DNA from: UBA668 sp041394605
GTDB taxonomy: Bacteria > Actinomycetota > Acidimicrobiia > Acidimicrobiales > Ilumatobacteraceae
Assembly (NCBI GenBank): GCA_041394605.1
Contig: JAWKHX010000011.1
Span: 1 to 64,000, forward strand
Length of the DNA: 64,000 bases
Reading direction: 5' to 3'
The position numbers were made by a program, and so were the translations under genes. Below, in pieces: positions 1-8,913 of this stretch (the stretch's first letter is position 1; every line of letters starts with the position of its first letter). A model generated the notes under the pieces. It was given only the letters and a program-made list of their open reading frames with translations, searched no databases and was not told where the DNA came from.

Positions 1-1349
1 ACGCGCTGGACGACAGCCAGCCGAAGGTGCTGATCGTCGACGACGAGCGTCTGGAGCGGGTGAGCCACATCCTGGAGGCGGTGCGGGTCCGCCTGTCCCA
101 CCCGCTGCACGTGATCACCGTGCGCACCGACCGCGACCTGCCGGCCAACGCCACCACCTGGGCCGACGTGATGGCCGCCGACGACCCCGGCACCCTGCCA
201 GCCGTTGCCATCGACGGCGACGACGACGCCACCATCTTCTACACGTCGGGCACCACCGGCTTCCCGAAGGGCGCCCAGCTCACCCACCGCGGTTCGGTCC
301 ACAACCTGCTGAACATCGTCTACATGAGCTCCGCCATCGCCAGCGCCGAGGCCAAGGCCATCGCCGCCGGCGACCTGCCCGCCCCCACGGGCCCGGCGGC
401 CACGCCGAACCCGCCGGTGTTCATGGCCCCCACCCCGCTGTTCCACGTCACCGCCTGCAACTGCGTGCTACACCCGGCCACGGCCAGCGGCGCCACCATC
501 GTGCTCATGTACAAGTGGGATCCGGGCCGGGCGATCGAGCTGATCGAGCGGGAGCGGGTGACCAACTTCTCCGGCGTGCCCACCATGGGCCGCGAGCTGC
601 TCATGCACCCGGACTGGGCCACCCGCGACGTCAGCACGATGGTCGGCATCAGCGGCGGCGGTTCCGCCGTGCAGCCCGACCTCGTGCAGAAGATCGACGC
701 CACGCTGGAGAAGGGCGCCCCCACCACCGGCTACGGGATGACCGAGACGCACGGCATCATCACCGCCAACGCCAGCCGCTTCTACGTGGCCAAGCCGTCG
801 TCGTGCGGGCCGGTCGTGCCGACCCTCGACTACAAGCTGGTCGACGACGAGGGCAACGACCTGCCGATGACCCCCGGCACGGTGGGCATCATGTGCGTCC
901 GCGGCGCCGTGGTCATCAAGGGCTACATCAACCGGCCGGAAGCCACCGCCGAGAGCATCAAGGACGGCTGGCTGAACACCGGCGACATCGCCCGGGTGGA
1001 CGACGACGGCTGGGTGTTCATCGTCGACCGGGCGAAGGACATGGTGATCCGCGGCGGCGAGAACGTGTACTGCAGCGAGGTCGAGGCCGCCATCTACCAC
1101 CACGACGCCGTGCAGGAAGCCATCGTGTTCGGCGTGCCGGACGACCGCCTGGGTGAGGAGGTCGCGGCCTGCATCGTCTGCAAGCCCGGCCAGTCCGTCA
1201 CCGCCGACGAGCTGCGCGACTTCCTCAAGGCCAACCTGGCCGCCTACAAGATCCCCTCGAAGGTGTGGTTCCGCGACGAGCCGATCCCCCGCAACGCCTC
1301 GGGTAAGTTCCTGAAGCGCGAGGTGCGCAAGGAGATCCTGGGAGGCTGA
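1..1349 (+). CDS. acyl-CoA synthetase (AMP-forming), 5' end outside window
   Basis: Class I adenylate-forming ligase that would activate a carboxylic acid, probably a fatty acid, with ATP and then CoA. The frame is already open at base 3, so the N-terminus lies outside the window and about 448 residues are visible. The AMP-binding loop YTSGTTGFPKG is at nt 240-272, YGMTE at about 732-746, the LNTGD element at about 972-986, and the C-terminal NASGKFLKRE with the catalytic lysine sits just before the stop. A GGAGG near 1341 inside its 3' end serves the next gene, one base downstream, so the two form an operon. Substrate chain length cannot be read from the sequence. Confidence 0.9.
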   Translation, partial: ALDDSQPKVLIVDDERLERVSHILEAVRVRLSHPLHVITVRTDRDLPANATTWADVMAADDPGTLPAVAIDGDDDATIFYTSGTTGFPKGAQLTHRGSVHNLLNIVYMSSAIASAEAKAIAAGDLPAPTGPAATPNPPVFMAPTPLFHVTACNCVLHPATASGATIVLMYKWDPGRAIELIERERVTNFSGVPTMGRELLMHPDWATRDVSTMVGISGGGSAVQPDLVQKIDATLEKGAPTTGYGMTETHGIITANASRFYVAKPSSCGPVVPTLDYKLVDDEGNDLPMTPGTVGIMCVRGAVVIKGYINRPEATAESIKDGWLNTGDIARVDDDGWVFIVDRAKDMVIRGGENVYCSEVEAAIYHHDAVQEAIVFGVPDDRLGEEVAACIVCKPGQSVTADELRDFLKANLAAYKIPSKVWFRDEPIPRNASGKFLKREVRKEILGG

Positions 1350-1350
1350 C

Positions 1351-2199
1351 ATGCCGTACGCCCACAACGGTGGCTGCGACGTCTACTACGAGACGTTCGG
1401 CGACCCGGCGAATCCCACCCTGCTGCTGGTCAACGGCCTCGGCAGCCAGAGCATCAACTACGCCGACGCCTGGTGCGAGATGTTCGCGGCCGAGGGCCTT
1501 CAGGTGGTGCGCTACGACAACCGCGACGTCGGCCTGTCCAGCCGGTTCGCCGACGCGCCGGTCAACGCCGCCGGCGCGGCCTACACCATCAGCGACATGG
1601 CCGCCGACGGGATGGCCGTGCTCGACGCCGTCGGCGTGCAACGGGCACACGTGATGGGCCTGTCGATGGGCGGGATGATCGTCCAGACGATGGCGATCGA
1701 GCACCCGGACCGCCTCATCACCATGACCAGCGTGATGAGCGCCACCGGCGAGCCCGAGTACCGCAAGAGCTCGCCCCGCGCCTTCGAACTGCTGACGGCA
1801 CCGCCGCCCACCGACTGCGAGGGCTACGTGCAGAACTGGATCGACGGCCTGCGCGAGTGGGGCAGCCCGGAGTTCTTCGACGAGGAGAGGGCACGCGCGA
1901 CCGCCGGGGCCGCCTGGAACCGTGCCGCCCCTACGGACGGGGGTACCGGCCGCCAGTACATGGCCATCGGTGCCAGTGGCTCCTGGGCGGACGGCCTTCG
2001 GCAGGTCACCACGCCGACGCTCGTGATGCACGGCGACAAGGACACCCTGATCGACCAGATCGGCGGCCGGCGTACCGCCGAACTGATCCCCGGCGCCCGC
2101 TTCGAGCTGATCGAGGGCATGGGGCACGACTACCCGCCGCAACTGTGGCGTCGTTGGGTGGACCTGGTGGTCGGCCACATCCGCGAGCACACCCTGTGA
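1351..2199 (+). CDS. alpha/beta hydrolase
   Basis: Soluble 282-residue alpha/beta-hydrolase fold enzyme. The nucleophile elbow GLSMGG is at about residues 102-107, the acid is probably in HGDKD near 226-230 and the catalytic histidine in GMGHDY near 256. The ATG at 1351 is preceded by GGAGG at 1341-1345 and follows the acyl-CoA ligase stop by one base. It overlaps the next gene by four bases (GTGA), so ligase, hydrolase and nitroreductase are probably cotranscribed. Family members include esterases, thioesterase-like enzymes and lactonases; the substrate is unknown. Confidence 0.85.
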   Translation: MPYAHNGGCDVYYETFGDPANPTLLLVNGLGSQSINYADAWCEMFAAEGLQVVRYDNRDVGLSSRFADAPVNAAGAAYTISDMAADGMAVLDAVGVQRAHVMGLSMGGMIVQTMAIEHPDRLITMTSVMSATGEPEYRKSSPRAFELLTAPPPTDCEGYVQNWIDGLREWGSPEFFDEERARATAGAAWNRAAPTDGGTGRQYMAIGASGSWADGLRQVTTPTLVMHGDKDTLIDQIGGRRTAELIPGARFELIEGMGHDYPPQLWRRWVDLVVGHIREHTL

Positions 2200-2749
2200 A
2201 CCCGGCCGACTTCGCCGCGCTGGTGCGGGCCCGCCGCACCAACATGACGGTGGACCGCGACCGGCCGGTGCCTCACGCCATCGTCGAGGAACTGTGCGAG
2301 TTGGCCCAGTGGGCGCCGAACCACAAGCGCACATGGCCGTGGCGGTTCGCGCTGTGCGAGGGCGAGGGGCGTGCCCGCCTCGGCGACGTCATCGCCGACG
2401 CGATGGCCGAGCGCGACGACCCGCCGGAGAAGGTGGCCAAGACCCGCACCAAGTACCTGCGCACGCCGGCGACGCTGGTGGTCGGCTCCGCCCCTGGTGA
2501 CACGGTGCTGCGCACCTTCGAGAACGCGACGCCGTGGCCGCCGGTGTGCAGACCCTGCTGCTCGGCGCCACGGCACATGGGCTGGCCAGCTACTGGGGCA
2601 GCTGCCCGAAGGGCGCCCACGACGCCGTCAACCGGCTGTGTGGCTTCGAGGACGGCACCTACGTGGTGGCCATCATCTACCTCGGCTGGCAGGCGGAACC
2701 CGCGGTGGCCCCGGACCGCCCCGCCGTGCACCTCCGGGTCATCGGCTGA
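2196..2749 (+). CDS. nitroreductase family protein (frameshifted)
   Basis: FMN-dependent nitroreductase-family protein of about 184 residues, read in two frames. The first frame starts at GTG 2196, overlapping the hydrolase stop, and runs through NHKRTWPWRF and KTRTKYLRTPA to FEN at about 2524. The second frame then supplies GVQTLLLGATAHGLASYW and ends at the stop at 2747-2749. One missing C at about 2525 (GAACGC instead of GAACCGC) would restore ENRDAVAAGVQTLLL. The N-terminal region near residues 5-17 (RARRTNMT) fits the usual flavin-contacting stretch. I infer an intact gene carrying a sequence error, not a decayed one. Substrate unknown. Confidence 0.75.
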
Positions 2750-2766
2750 CGCCCTGCCTCCGGCAC

Positions 2767-3756
2767 TCAGCGCAGGTAGCCCAACACGTCCACCGCAATG
2801 TTGCACGAGGTGGCGGCGCCACCCAGCCGCACCGAGATCTGCCCGTCCGCGCACCGGCTGAGACACATGTTGGCCACCGCCCCACCCACCGGGAAGTTGA
2901 GGTTGGAGTGCCCGTTGTAGGTGGTGCCCTTGGCGCGCACCGACAGCCAGCCGGTGCCGTTCTGGTTGACCACCGTCAGGTTCACCAGCACCGCCGTCAC
3001 GTCGGTGGGCACCCCACTGAGGTTGGCGGTCATCGCCACCTCCCGGTCCACACCGTTGGCCAGCGGCGTCTTCGGCCCGATCGCCGTGGGCACCTGGCCG
3101 GTGCGGCTGTCGTACACCCGCACGGGGGCACTGAGCACGGTGAGGCTGCCCGCGGACGTGTACCCGGTGAGTCGCCGCCATGACCCCGGCGTGCCGCTCT
3201 GCACGCAGGCCCAGAAGTCGCCGGAGTCGCTGAGCCCGTTGACGAACGCGATCTCGCCGCGGGTGTGCGCCACCGCGTCGCTGGGTGGCGTGGCCACCCT
3301 GCTGGTACCGAGGCGGAGGTCCGCCGCCGCCCCGTAGAACCACCCGCCGTACCCGGCGGTGGAACTGCCCAGCACGCCCTCGTCGGCGCCGATGCCCTGC
3401 ACCCCAGCCCCACCGGTGGTGTTCAGGTTCCACAGTTGGAGCACGGCGGTGTTGGGGGCGCTCACATCGGCGCTCAGCCGGGTGAACGTGGTGGCATTGT
3501 TGGCCACGTTGAGCTCGAGCGGGTTGCCGGCCGCCGCAGCGGTCCCGGCTCCACCGGTCACGCCACCCGCCATCACGCCAACGGTGACCGCGGCACCGCG
3601 GGCCAACCACTGCCGTCGCGACACCGGGGCCGGCACCGGCGTCGCCACGATGGCCCCTTCCTGGCCGGCGGCACGCAGCCGGATGTTCTCCGCCTCCAAC
3701 GCCTCCACCCGCTCGGCGAGCGAGCGGACCAGCGCCTCCAACTCGTCACGGTCCAT
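2767..3756 (-). CDS. exported protein with coiled-coil N-terminus and Tat-like signal, 'DVLGYL' C-terminus
   Basis: Protein of 329 residues of unknown function. Residues 1-30 form a leucine-rich heptad region (LEALVRSLAERVEALEAEN), followed by an SRRQWLARGAAV twin-arginine-like export signal with a hydrophobic, Ala/Gly-rich core. The remainder is Thr/Asn/Gly-rich, and the C-terminus ends in CNIAVDVLGYLR, a tail seen in many large actinobacterial surface proteins. ATG 3756 is preferred over GTG 3759 because GGAGG lies about seven bases upstream. Probably secreted or surface-located. A coiled coil ahead of the export signal is unusual. Confidence 0.6.
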   Translation of the reverse strand: MDRDELEALVRSLAERVEALEAENIRLRAAGQEGAIVATPVPAPVSRRQWLARGAAVTVGVMAGGVTGGAGTAAAAGNPLELNVANNATTFTRLSADVSAPNTAVLQLWNLNTTGGAGVQGIGADEGVLGSSTAGYGGWFYGAAADLRLGTSRVATPPSDAVAHTRGEIAFVNGLSDSGDFWACVQSGTPGSWRRLTGYTSAGSLTVLSAPVRVYDSRTGQVPTAIGPKTPLANGVDREVAMTANLSGVPTDVTAVLVNLTVVNQNGTGWLSVRAKGTTYNGHSNLNFPVGGAVANMCLSRCADGQISVRLGGAATSCNIAVDVLGYLR

Positions 3757-3780
3757 CACGGCCCTCCTCGGGCGCGGAAC

Positions 3781-4359
3781 TTACCCCTGATCGGCCCGCT
3801 CGGCGGCGCGGCGGGCAAGCGCCGTGGCGCTGGTGGCGTCGGGCGTGAGCACCGAGAACCAGCCATTGGGCACCTTCACGTACACCTCGTAGCCATTGGC
3901 CCGGTTCACCCCGCGCGCGGCGTCGCCGATGCCGGACAACTCGTCGATCACCTCATCGGTGGTGCCGGGGCCGGCGAAGTCGCCCTGCGACCGGGCGGTG
4001 ACCACGACGAAGAAGTCCTCCCCACCGGCGGCGACAGGGTACGAGCAGCCGTCCAGCGCAACCGTGGGAACATCGGTGACCGAGCCGCGGCCGAGGCCGG
4101 AGAACACCACGGCGCCGATGTCGTCCTCCGTGAGGGCGCTGCAGAAGTTGCCGGCGAACAGGGCGCCGGGAGGGGCCGTGCCCTCTCCGGGCGGGTCGGT
4201 CTCCACCACCACGGGCAGCAGGGTGCCTGGGTCGGACGGCTCGGGCAACGACCCCACCGTGTTCGGCACGGGGTCCTCGGCCGGCCCGTCGCACGCGGCG
4301 ACGGCGAGCGACGCCATGACGGCCATGGCCAAGGTGGCGGCGCGGCAGGCGGAGGGCAC
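3781..4359 (-). CDS. lipoprotein, DUF3558-like
   Basis: Predicted 192-residue lipoprotein. The hydrophobic segment ends in the lipobox LAVAAC at about residues 18-23, followed by an acidic/Pro-rich linker. The mature part contains NFCSALTEDDIGAVV and DGCSYPV, which resemble the two-cysteine pattern of the actinobacterial DUF3558 lipoproteins; that assignment is tentative. The GTG start is supported by a TAGCGT box (4366-4371 on the opposite strand) six bases upstream and by the absence of a Shine-Dalgarno sequence, so the message is probably leaderless. Function unknown. Confidence 0.65.
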   Translation of the reverse strand: MPSACRAATLAMAVMASLAVAACDGPAEDPVPNTVGSLPEPSDPGTLLPVVVETDPPGEGTAPPGALFAGNFCSALTEDDIGAVVFSGLGRGSVTDVPTVALDGCSYPVAAGGEDFFVVVTARSQGDFAGPGTTDEVIDELSGIGDAARGVNRANGYEVYVKVPNGWFSVLTPDATSATALARRAAERADQG

Positions 4360-4365
4360 GGGGTG

Positions 4366-4371
4366 ACGCTA
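4366..4371 (-). promoter_or_regulatory. -10 box TAGCGT, leaderless promoter of the lipoprotein
   Basis: TAGCGT on the minus strand, six bases before the GTG at 4359. No convincing -35 element and no ribosome-binding site are present. Confidence 0.5.
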
Positions 4372-4746
4372 TCCGGCGGCCGACCAGCGGGACACGGCAA
4401 GCAGCGGCACGTCGAAGCACCAGGCCTCGAACGTCAGCCCGATCGACGGGTCGCCGTCCCACGGGTACTTCGCCCCCATCAACTCGCCCACGCGACGTCG
4501 CTCCTCGGGGTCGTCCACCACCCTGGCCTCCCCCGCTCTGGTCTCCCCCGCCACCCGAATCGTCACGTGACGATTCGCCGACGCGTTGAGGAACCAGTGG
4601 GCAGTGGGACCGTTGCCGCTGATCATGTAGAGCGTGTCGTCGACCACGCCGAACCAGATCTCCACCTCGTGCAGGCGGCCGCTGCGGCACCCCACCGTGG
4701 TGAGGTAGCAGCACTCGACGTCGGTGTACGGGCTGAGCCAGCTCAT
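4369..4746 (-). CDS. deazaflavin-dependent nitroreductase family protein (Ddn-like)
   Basis: Small protein of 125 residues resembling the F420-dependent nitroreductase/quinone reductase (Ddn, DUF385) family. The typical core is visible as YLTTVGCRSGRLHEVEIWF near the N-terminus, then ANRHVTIRVAGE and a C-terminal FDVPLLAVSRW. The ATG at 4746 starts four bases after the mutase stop; an upstream in-frame start would overlap the mutase, so 4746 is preferred. It probably lies in an operon with the mutase. Members reduce quinones or detoxify using reduced F420, or bind flavin or heme; the cofactor here is unproven. Confidence 0.7.
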   Translation of the reverse strand: MSWLSPYTDVECCYLTTVGCRSGRLHEVEIWFGVVDDTLYMISGNGPTAHWFLNASANRHVTIRVAGETRAGEARVVDDPEERRRVGELMGAKYPWDGDPSIGLTFEAWCFDVPLLAVSRWSAAG

Positions 4747-4750
4747 CGGC

Positions 4751-6331
4751 TCAGTGTGGCTGATACACCCCGAACACATCGCGCAGGGCGTCGCTGACCT
4801 CGCCGAGGGTCGCCCCGGCGCGGATGGCTTCCTTCATCGGGTACAGCAGGTTGTCCGTGCCGCGGGCAGCGGCACGCACGTCGTCCAGCCGCGCAGCGAG
4901 TGCAGCCGTGTCGCGCGCCGCCTTGTACGCCTTCAGCCGTTCCTTCTGGCCGACCTCCAGCGCCGGGTCGATCGGGAACAGGTCGGGCTCTGGCTCGTTG
5001 TCCACCGTGAACTTGTTGACGCCCACGATGACCCGCTCGTCGTCGTCGATGCTCTTGGCGTAGGCGTAGGCGGCGTCCATGATCTCGTCCTGCTGGAAGC
5101 CGGCCTCGATGGCCTCCACCGCACCACCCATCTCGTCGATGCGGTGGATGTACTCCCACGCCAGCCGCTCGATCTCGTCGGTGAGCGTCTCCACGAAGTA
5201 GCTGCCAGCCAGCGGGTCCGGCGTGTCGGCCACGCCGCTCTCGTAGCCGATGATCTGCTGGGTCCGCAGGGCGATGCGTGCCGCCCGCTCGGTGGGCAGG
5301 CTGAGCGCCTCGTCGAACCCGTTGGTGTGCAAGCTCTGGGTGCCGCCCATCACCGCGGCCATCGACTGCACGGCGACGCGGACGATGTTGTTCTCCGGCT
5401 GCTGCGCCGTCAGCGTGGAGCCGCCCGTCTGGGTGTGGAAGCGCAGCAGCTTGGAGGACTCCTTCTTGGCGCCGAAGCGGTCGCTCATCAGGCGGTACCA
5501 GATGCGGCGGGAGGCCCGGAACTTGGCGACCTCTTCGAAGAAGTTGTTGTGCGCGTTCCAGAAGAAGCTGAGGCGCGGGGCGAAGGCATCCACATCCAGC
5601 CCGGCGGCAATGGCGGCCTCCACGTAGGCGATGCCGTTGGCGATGGTGAAGGCGATCTCCTGGGCGGCGGTGCTGCCGGCCTCGCGGATGTGGTAGCCGG
5701 AGATGCTGATGGTGTTCCACTTCGGCACGTGCTGGGCGCAGTACTCGAAGATGTTGGTGATGATCCGCATGCTCGGCTTGGGCGGGTACACGTAGGTGCC
5801 GCGGGCGATGTACTCCTTGAGGAGGTCGTTCTGGATCGTGCCGCTGATCGCGCTGGCCGGCACGCCCTGCTCCTCGGCCACCAGCTCGTACATCAGCAGC
5901 AGGATCGCCGCCGTGGAGTTGATGGTCATGCTGGTGCTCACCTTGTCCAGCGGCAGGCCGTCCAGCAGGGTGCGCATGTCGTCGAGGCTGTCGATGGCCA
6001 CGCCGACCTTGCCGACCTCGCCCTCGGCGCGGGCGTGGTCGCTGTCGTAGCCCATCTGGGTGGGCAGGTCGAAGGCACAGCTGAGGCCGGTCTGGCCCGC
6101 CTGCAGCAGGAACTTGAAGCGCTCGTTGGTGGCGGCCGCCGTGCCGAAACCGGCGTACTGACGCATCGTCCACAACTTGCCCCGGTACATCGTGGGGTAC
6201 ACGCCACGGGTGTACGGCGGCTTGCCCGGCTCGCCCAGCTGGGCAGCGGCGTCCCACCCCTCCAGGTCGGCGGGGCCGTACAGGGCCTTCACCTCGATGC
6301 CGCTGTCGGTGCGCTTCGTGTCGTCACTCAT
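4751..6331 (-). CDS. methylmalonyl-CoA mutase family, large (substrate) subunit
   Basis: Adenosylcobalamin-dependent acyl-CoA mutase catalytic subunit of 526 residues, with the TIM-barrel substrate domain but no C-terminal B12-binding domain, so it needs a separate small subunit, not seen in this window. Landmarks are YPTMYRGKLWTMRQYAGFG near residue 45, GTIQNDLLKEY, YPPKPSMRII, ISISGYHIREAG and GGTQSLHTNGFDEA. The TMY and PSMR positions match the tyrosine and arginine that contact the carboxylate in classical methylmalonyl-CoA mutase, which favours that substrate over isobutyryl-CoA. A TACGAT box eight bases before the ATG suggests a leaderless transcript. Confidence 0.85.
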   Translation of the reverse strand: MSDDTKRTDSGIEVKALYGPADLEGWDAAAQLGEPGKPPYTRGVYPTMYRGKLWTMRQYAGFGTAAATNERFKFLLQAGQTGLSCAFDLPTQMGYDSDHARAEGEVGKVGVAIDSLDDMRTLLDGLPLDKVSTSMTINSTAAILLLMYELVAEEQGVPASAISGTIQNDLLKEYIARGTYVYPPKPSMRIITNIFEYCAQHVPKWNTISISGYHIREAGSTAAQEIAFTIANGIAYVEAAIAAGLDVDAFAPRLSFFWNAHNNFFEEVAKFRASRRIWYRLMSDRFGAKKESSKLLRFHTQTGGSTLTAQQPENNIVRVAVQSMAAVMGGTQSLHTNGFDEALSLPTERAARIALRTQQIIGYESGVADTPDPLAGSYFVETLTDEIERLAWEYIHRIDEMGGAVEAIEAGFQQDEIMDAAYAYAKSIDDDERVIVGVNKFTVDNEPEPDLFPIDPALEVGQKERLKAYKAARDTAALAARLDDVRAAARGTDNLLYPMKEAIRAGATLGEVSDALRDVFGVYQPH

Positions 6332-6339
6332 CGCCGCGA

Positions 6340-6345
6340 ATCGTA
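6340..6345 (-). promoter_or_regulatory. -10 box TACGAT, leaderless promoter of mutase
   Basis: TACGAT on the minus strand, eight bases upstream of the ATG at 6331. No purine-rich ribosome-binding site lies between. Confidence 0.45.
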
Positions 6346-6385
6346 TTCGTCGCGCCGAGGCCGTGACCCATCCGTGATCGGTGGC

Positions 6386-7366
6386 TCAGGCCGCCAAGCC
6401 GGCGAGGGTCGTCCACTCCACCGGCCCGGTAGCGCTGATCGAACCGGCGATGGCCGTGAACAGTTCCTCCACGTAGGCACGTTCGGGACGGTTGTTCGTG
6501 CTCCACGCCATGTGGAGTGTGGTCGCCGACGACCCGCCGCCGGCCATGCGGGCCTCGCCGGTCAGGCTGACGAACGCCGCGGCGTCGCCGGTGGCGTCGA
6601 ACGCACACGAGCCGGCCCGGCCCTCCGAGCCGCACTCCATGCTGGTGCTTCCCAGCGTGGACACGATCGTCACGGCGCCGCCGGCGTCGGGTGTCAGCCA
6701 GGTGGCCGCGTCGCTGGTCGTCCACGGGATCACCCGCTGGGTGTCGTCGGACGCGGGCGCCGGGTCGTGGCAACGGCCGGGGCTGGTGCACCGAGCCTGG
6801 CTGCGCAGCACCTCGGCCTCCAGCGCCGAGCCCGCGTAGGCGGTCGGGTCCAGCGAGTGCTCGCAGTAGGTGATGGTGCCCGCCACCACGGTCAGGCCGT
6901 TGTCGATCACCGGGGAGATCCAGTCGCTGTCGCCGGTGCAGGCGCCCGACACGGTGGTGGGCGCATGCCGGAAGGCGGCGGTGAAGTCCGCCCCCATCGC
7001 CGCCAGGTGGGCCTCGGCTGCCACGGTGGACAACCCGTCCATGCCGGCATGCAGCCCGAACGAGTGACCGTTCGCCTCCCACCGGGCTAGTTGCAGCTTC
7101 AACGCGGCTGGTGCCGTCGCCAGGTAGCGGAGCATGGTCTCGTCGAGGCTGAACGTCAGGTCGATGCCGTGCCGGGTGGCGGCGCGGGCCATGTCGGCCA
7201 CGGTGCGCATCTCGGCGGGGGGATCGATGCTGTTCTCCACATGGATCTCGAGTGCGATTCGCACCGGCGCGGCTGTTCCCTCGGCCGCAGCCTCGATTGG
7301 CGCCGCCGGCACCACGCCGGTGGCGGCGGCGGCGAGTGAGGCGATGGATGCGATGAACGTGTTCAT
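6386..7366 (-). CDS. secreted protein, possibly polysaccharide-deacetylase-like fold
   Basis: Exported protein of 326 residues. ATG 7366 is chosen because GGAGGAG lies about seven bases upstream, although the frame is open further 5'. The first ~40 residues form an Ala-rich signal peptide. The mature protein has an alternating strand/helix pattern, with HGIDLTFSLDE and WEANGHSFGLHAGMDG arranged as in NodB-type carbohydrate deacetylases, but I cannot identify a convincing metal-binding triad. Cysteines in SGACTGDS, ITYCEH, RCTSPGRCHD, ECGSEG and SCAFD suggest disulfides. Divergent from the ECF sigma gene. Function unknown. Confidence 0.6.
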   Translation of the reverse strand: MNTFIASIASLAAAATGVVPAAPIEAAAEGTAAPVRIALEIHVENSIDPPAEMRTVADMARAATRHGIDLTFSLDETMLRYLATAPAALKLQLARWEANGHSFGLHAGMDGLSTVAAEAHLAAMGADFTAAFRHAPTTVSGACTGDSDWISPVIDNGLTVVAGTITYCEHSLDPTAYAGSALEAEVLRSQARCTSPGRCHDPAPASDDTQRVIPWTTSDAATWLTPDAGGAVTIVSTLGSTSMECGSEGRAGSCAFDATGDAAAFVSLTGEARMAGGGSSATTLHMAWSTNNRPERAYVEELFTAIAGSISATGPVEWTTLAGLAA

Positions 7367-7516
7367 GGTGGGCTCCTCCGTGTGCGGTGATGCCACCATC
7401 GACCACTCCACCCCCGCGGCCGCTGGGAAGGATGTGAGGGAGTTGTGAAGGCTCCGAGTGCCGGCGGGAGCGACCTTGGTGCAACCATCCCCCGCCCCAT
7501 CGAGTCATGTACAACG

Positions 7517-7984
7517 ATGGCCATCATCGAGCGGCGGAACGACGACCTTGGCGCCCTGTTCACGGCGCAGCGCGCGCCGATGACCCGACTTGCCCACGTC
7601 GTCACCGGTTCACCAGACGCCGCGCAGGAAGTGGTGCAGGAAGCGTTTGCGCGATACGCGAGCGCCCAGGGTCGACGAACCATCGAGGAGCCCGCCGCGT
7701 ACCTGCGCGCCATCGTCGTCAACCTCGCCCGCACGGAGGCCCGGCGGAGGGCTCGCCGACTTCCCGTCGTGCCGGCGCCACCGGTGACGGCCGAGCCGGA
7801 GGTCGACGAGCTGTGGGCGGTGGTGCAACGACTTCCGGAGCGCTACCGCACTGCGCTGGCACTGCGCTTCTACGCCGACATGAGCGAGCGGGAGATGGCC
7901 ACCCACCTCGGATGCCGGCCCGGCACGGTGAAGTCGCTCGTCCACCGCGGCCTCGAACACCTGCGGAAGGAGCTGACCTCGTGA
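7517..7984 (+). CDS. ECF RNA polymerase sigma factor
   Basis: Sigma-70 family extracytoplasmic-function sigma factor of 155 residues. Region 2 is visible as AQEVVQEAFARYA, followed by AAYLRAIVVNLAR; region 4 as LPERYRTALALRFYADMSEREMA, then GTVKSLVHRGLEHLRKEL, the helix-turn-helix binding the -35 element. ATG 7517 fits the normal family start; the frame is open upstream to 7445. The stop overlaps the start of the next gene (GTGA), which encodes its likely membrane-bound antagonist. It probably directs a small stress regulon including its own operon. Confidence 0.85.
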   Translation: MAIIERRNDDLGALFTAQRAPMTRLAHVVTGSPDAAQEVVQEAFARYASAQGRRTIEEPAAYLRAIVVNLARTEARRRARRLPVVPAPPVTAEPEVDELWAVVQRLPERYRTALALRFYADMSEREMATHLGCRPGTVKSLVHRGLEHLRKELTS

Positions 7985-8913
7985 CCGACCTGGAAGACGC
8001 CCTCCGGGCGATGTACGCCGCCATTGCGGAGGCCACCACGGTGGAGGAAGCCGGCCAGGACCCGCCCTTGGTCCCGGTCCGCCCCAGCGGGGGACACCAC
8101 CCGCCGAGGTGGCGCTGGGTGGCCGCGACCGCGGCGGCCGTGCTGCTGGCGACCGCCCTGTGGGTGGTGACGCGGCACGATGCGCGGCCGGCGGACTCGC
8201 TGGCCGCACGGCCCTACGCGCTGCCCCTCTGGCTGCCGGACGGCCTCGCGCTGACCTCAGTTGGCGTCAACGCCGATGCCGGCGTGCCCGGTTTCGAGGG
8301 CGCCTTCGCAGACGTCGCGATCCTCGAATGGTCCACGGCCGACCGATCGCTCACTCTCGCATCGACCGCCCCCGGCGACGGCCGAGACGCCGTGCCCATG
8401 GCCAACCCCTGGGCGCCGGATTTCGAGGTCGCATCCATGACGAACGGCGGTGGCGGAGTCGTGGGCCTGAAGGCGCAGGGCATCCCGGCAGAGGACCTCG
8501 ATCGGATCCTCGACTCCCTGTGGTTCGTGACCCCGTCCCTGTTCGCCGAGGTCGCATCGAGCGGCGGGTTCGCCAGCGGCCCCTGGGACCGATGGCAGCC
8601 GCCTGGCCCCGACGCCGCCGAGTGGACGGTCATGGTGACCGGCAGCCTGCAGGAGGGGCTCCACCTGAGCACGACGATCGGCTGGGGGTTCACCGCGCCC
8701 CTGCAGGGCATCTGCAGAGCCGTTGCGGTCGCCCCACCCGCGCAGCTCCTGTTCTCCGCGCCAGCGGCATCGTTCGCGGTCGCGGAGGGTCGCACGACCA
8801 CCCGTATCGACGGCGCCACCCCACCCGGCATCCCCAGCATCGGTGTCGCCACCTACCGTCCCCCGGAGGGAGCGTCGGACGATCCCGCCCGGGTCAGATG
8901 CGAGCAGCGATGA
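7981..8913 (+). CDS. single-pass membrane protein, probable anti-sigma factor
   Basis: Protein of 310 residues translated from GTG 7981, overlapping the sigma factor stop by four bases. The acidic N-terminal cytoplasmic part (residues 1-45) is followed by one transmembrane helix (WVAATAAAVLLATALWVV, about residues 46-63) and a large extracytoplasmic domain of unknown fold. This is the layout expected of an anti-sigma factor partnered with the upstream ECF sigma, but no zinc-finger HxxxCxxC motif is present, so the role rests on context and topology. Confidence 0.6.
   Translation: MTDLEDALRAMYAAIAEATTVEEAGQDPPLVPVRPSGGHHPPRWRWVAATAAAVLLATALWVVTRHDARPADSLAARPYALPLWLPDGLALTSVGVNADAGVPGFEGAFADVAILEWSTADRSLTLASTAPGDGRDAVPMANPWAPDFEVASMTNGGGGVVGLKAQGIPAEDLDRILDSLWFVTPSLFAEVASSGGFASGPWDRWQPPGPDAAEWTVMVTGSLQEGLHLSTTIGWGFTAPLQGICRAVAVAPPAQLLFSAPAASFAVAEGRTTTRIDGATPPGIPSIGVATYRPPEGASDDPARVRCEQR

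Noticed and set aside
4724..7090. A 788-residue plus-strand frame
   Set aside because: Mirror of the mutase and secreted-protein genes; composition is Gly/His/Val/Arg-biased and no domain is visible.
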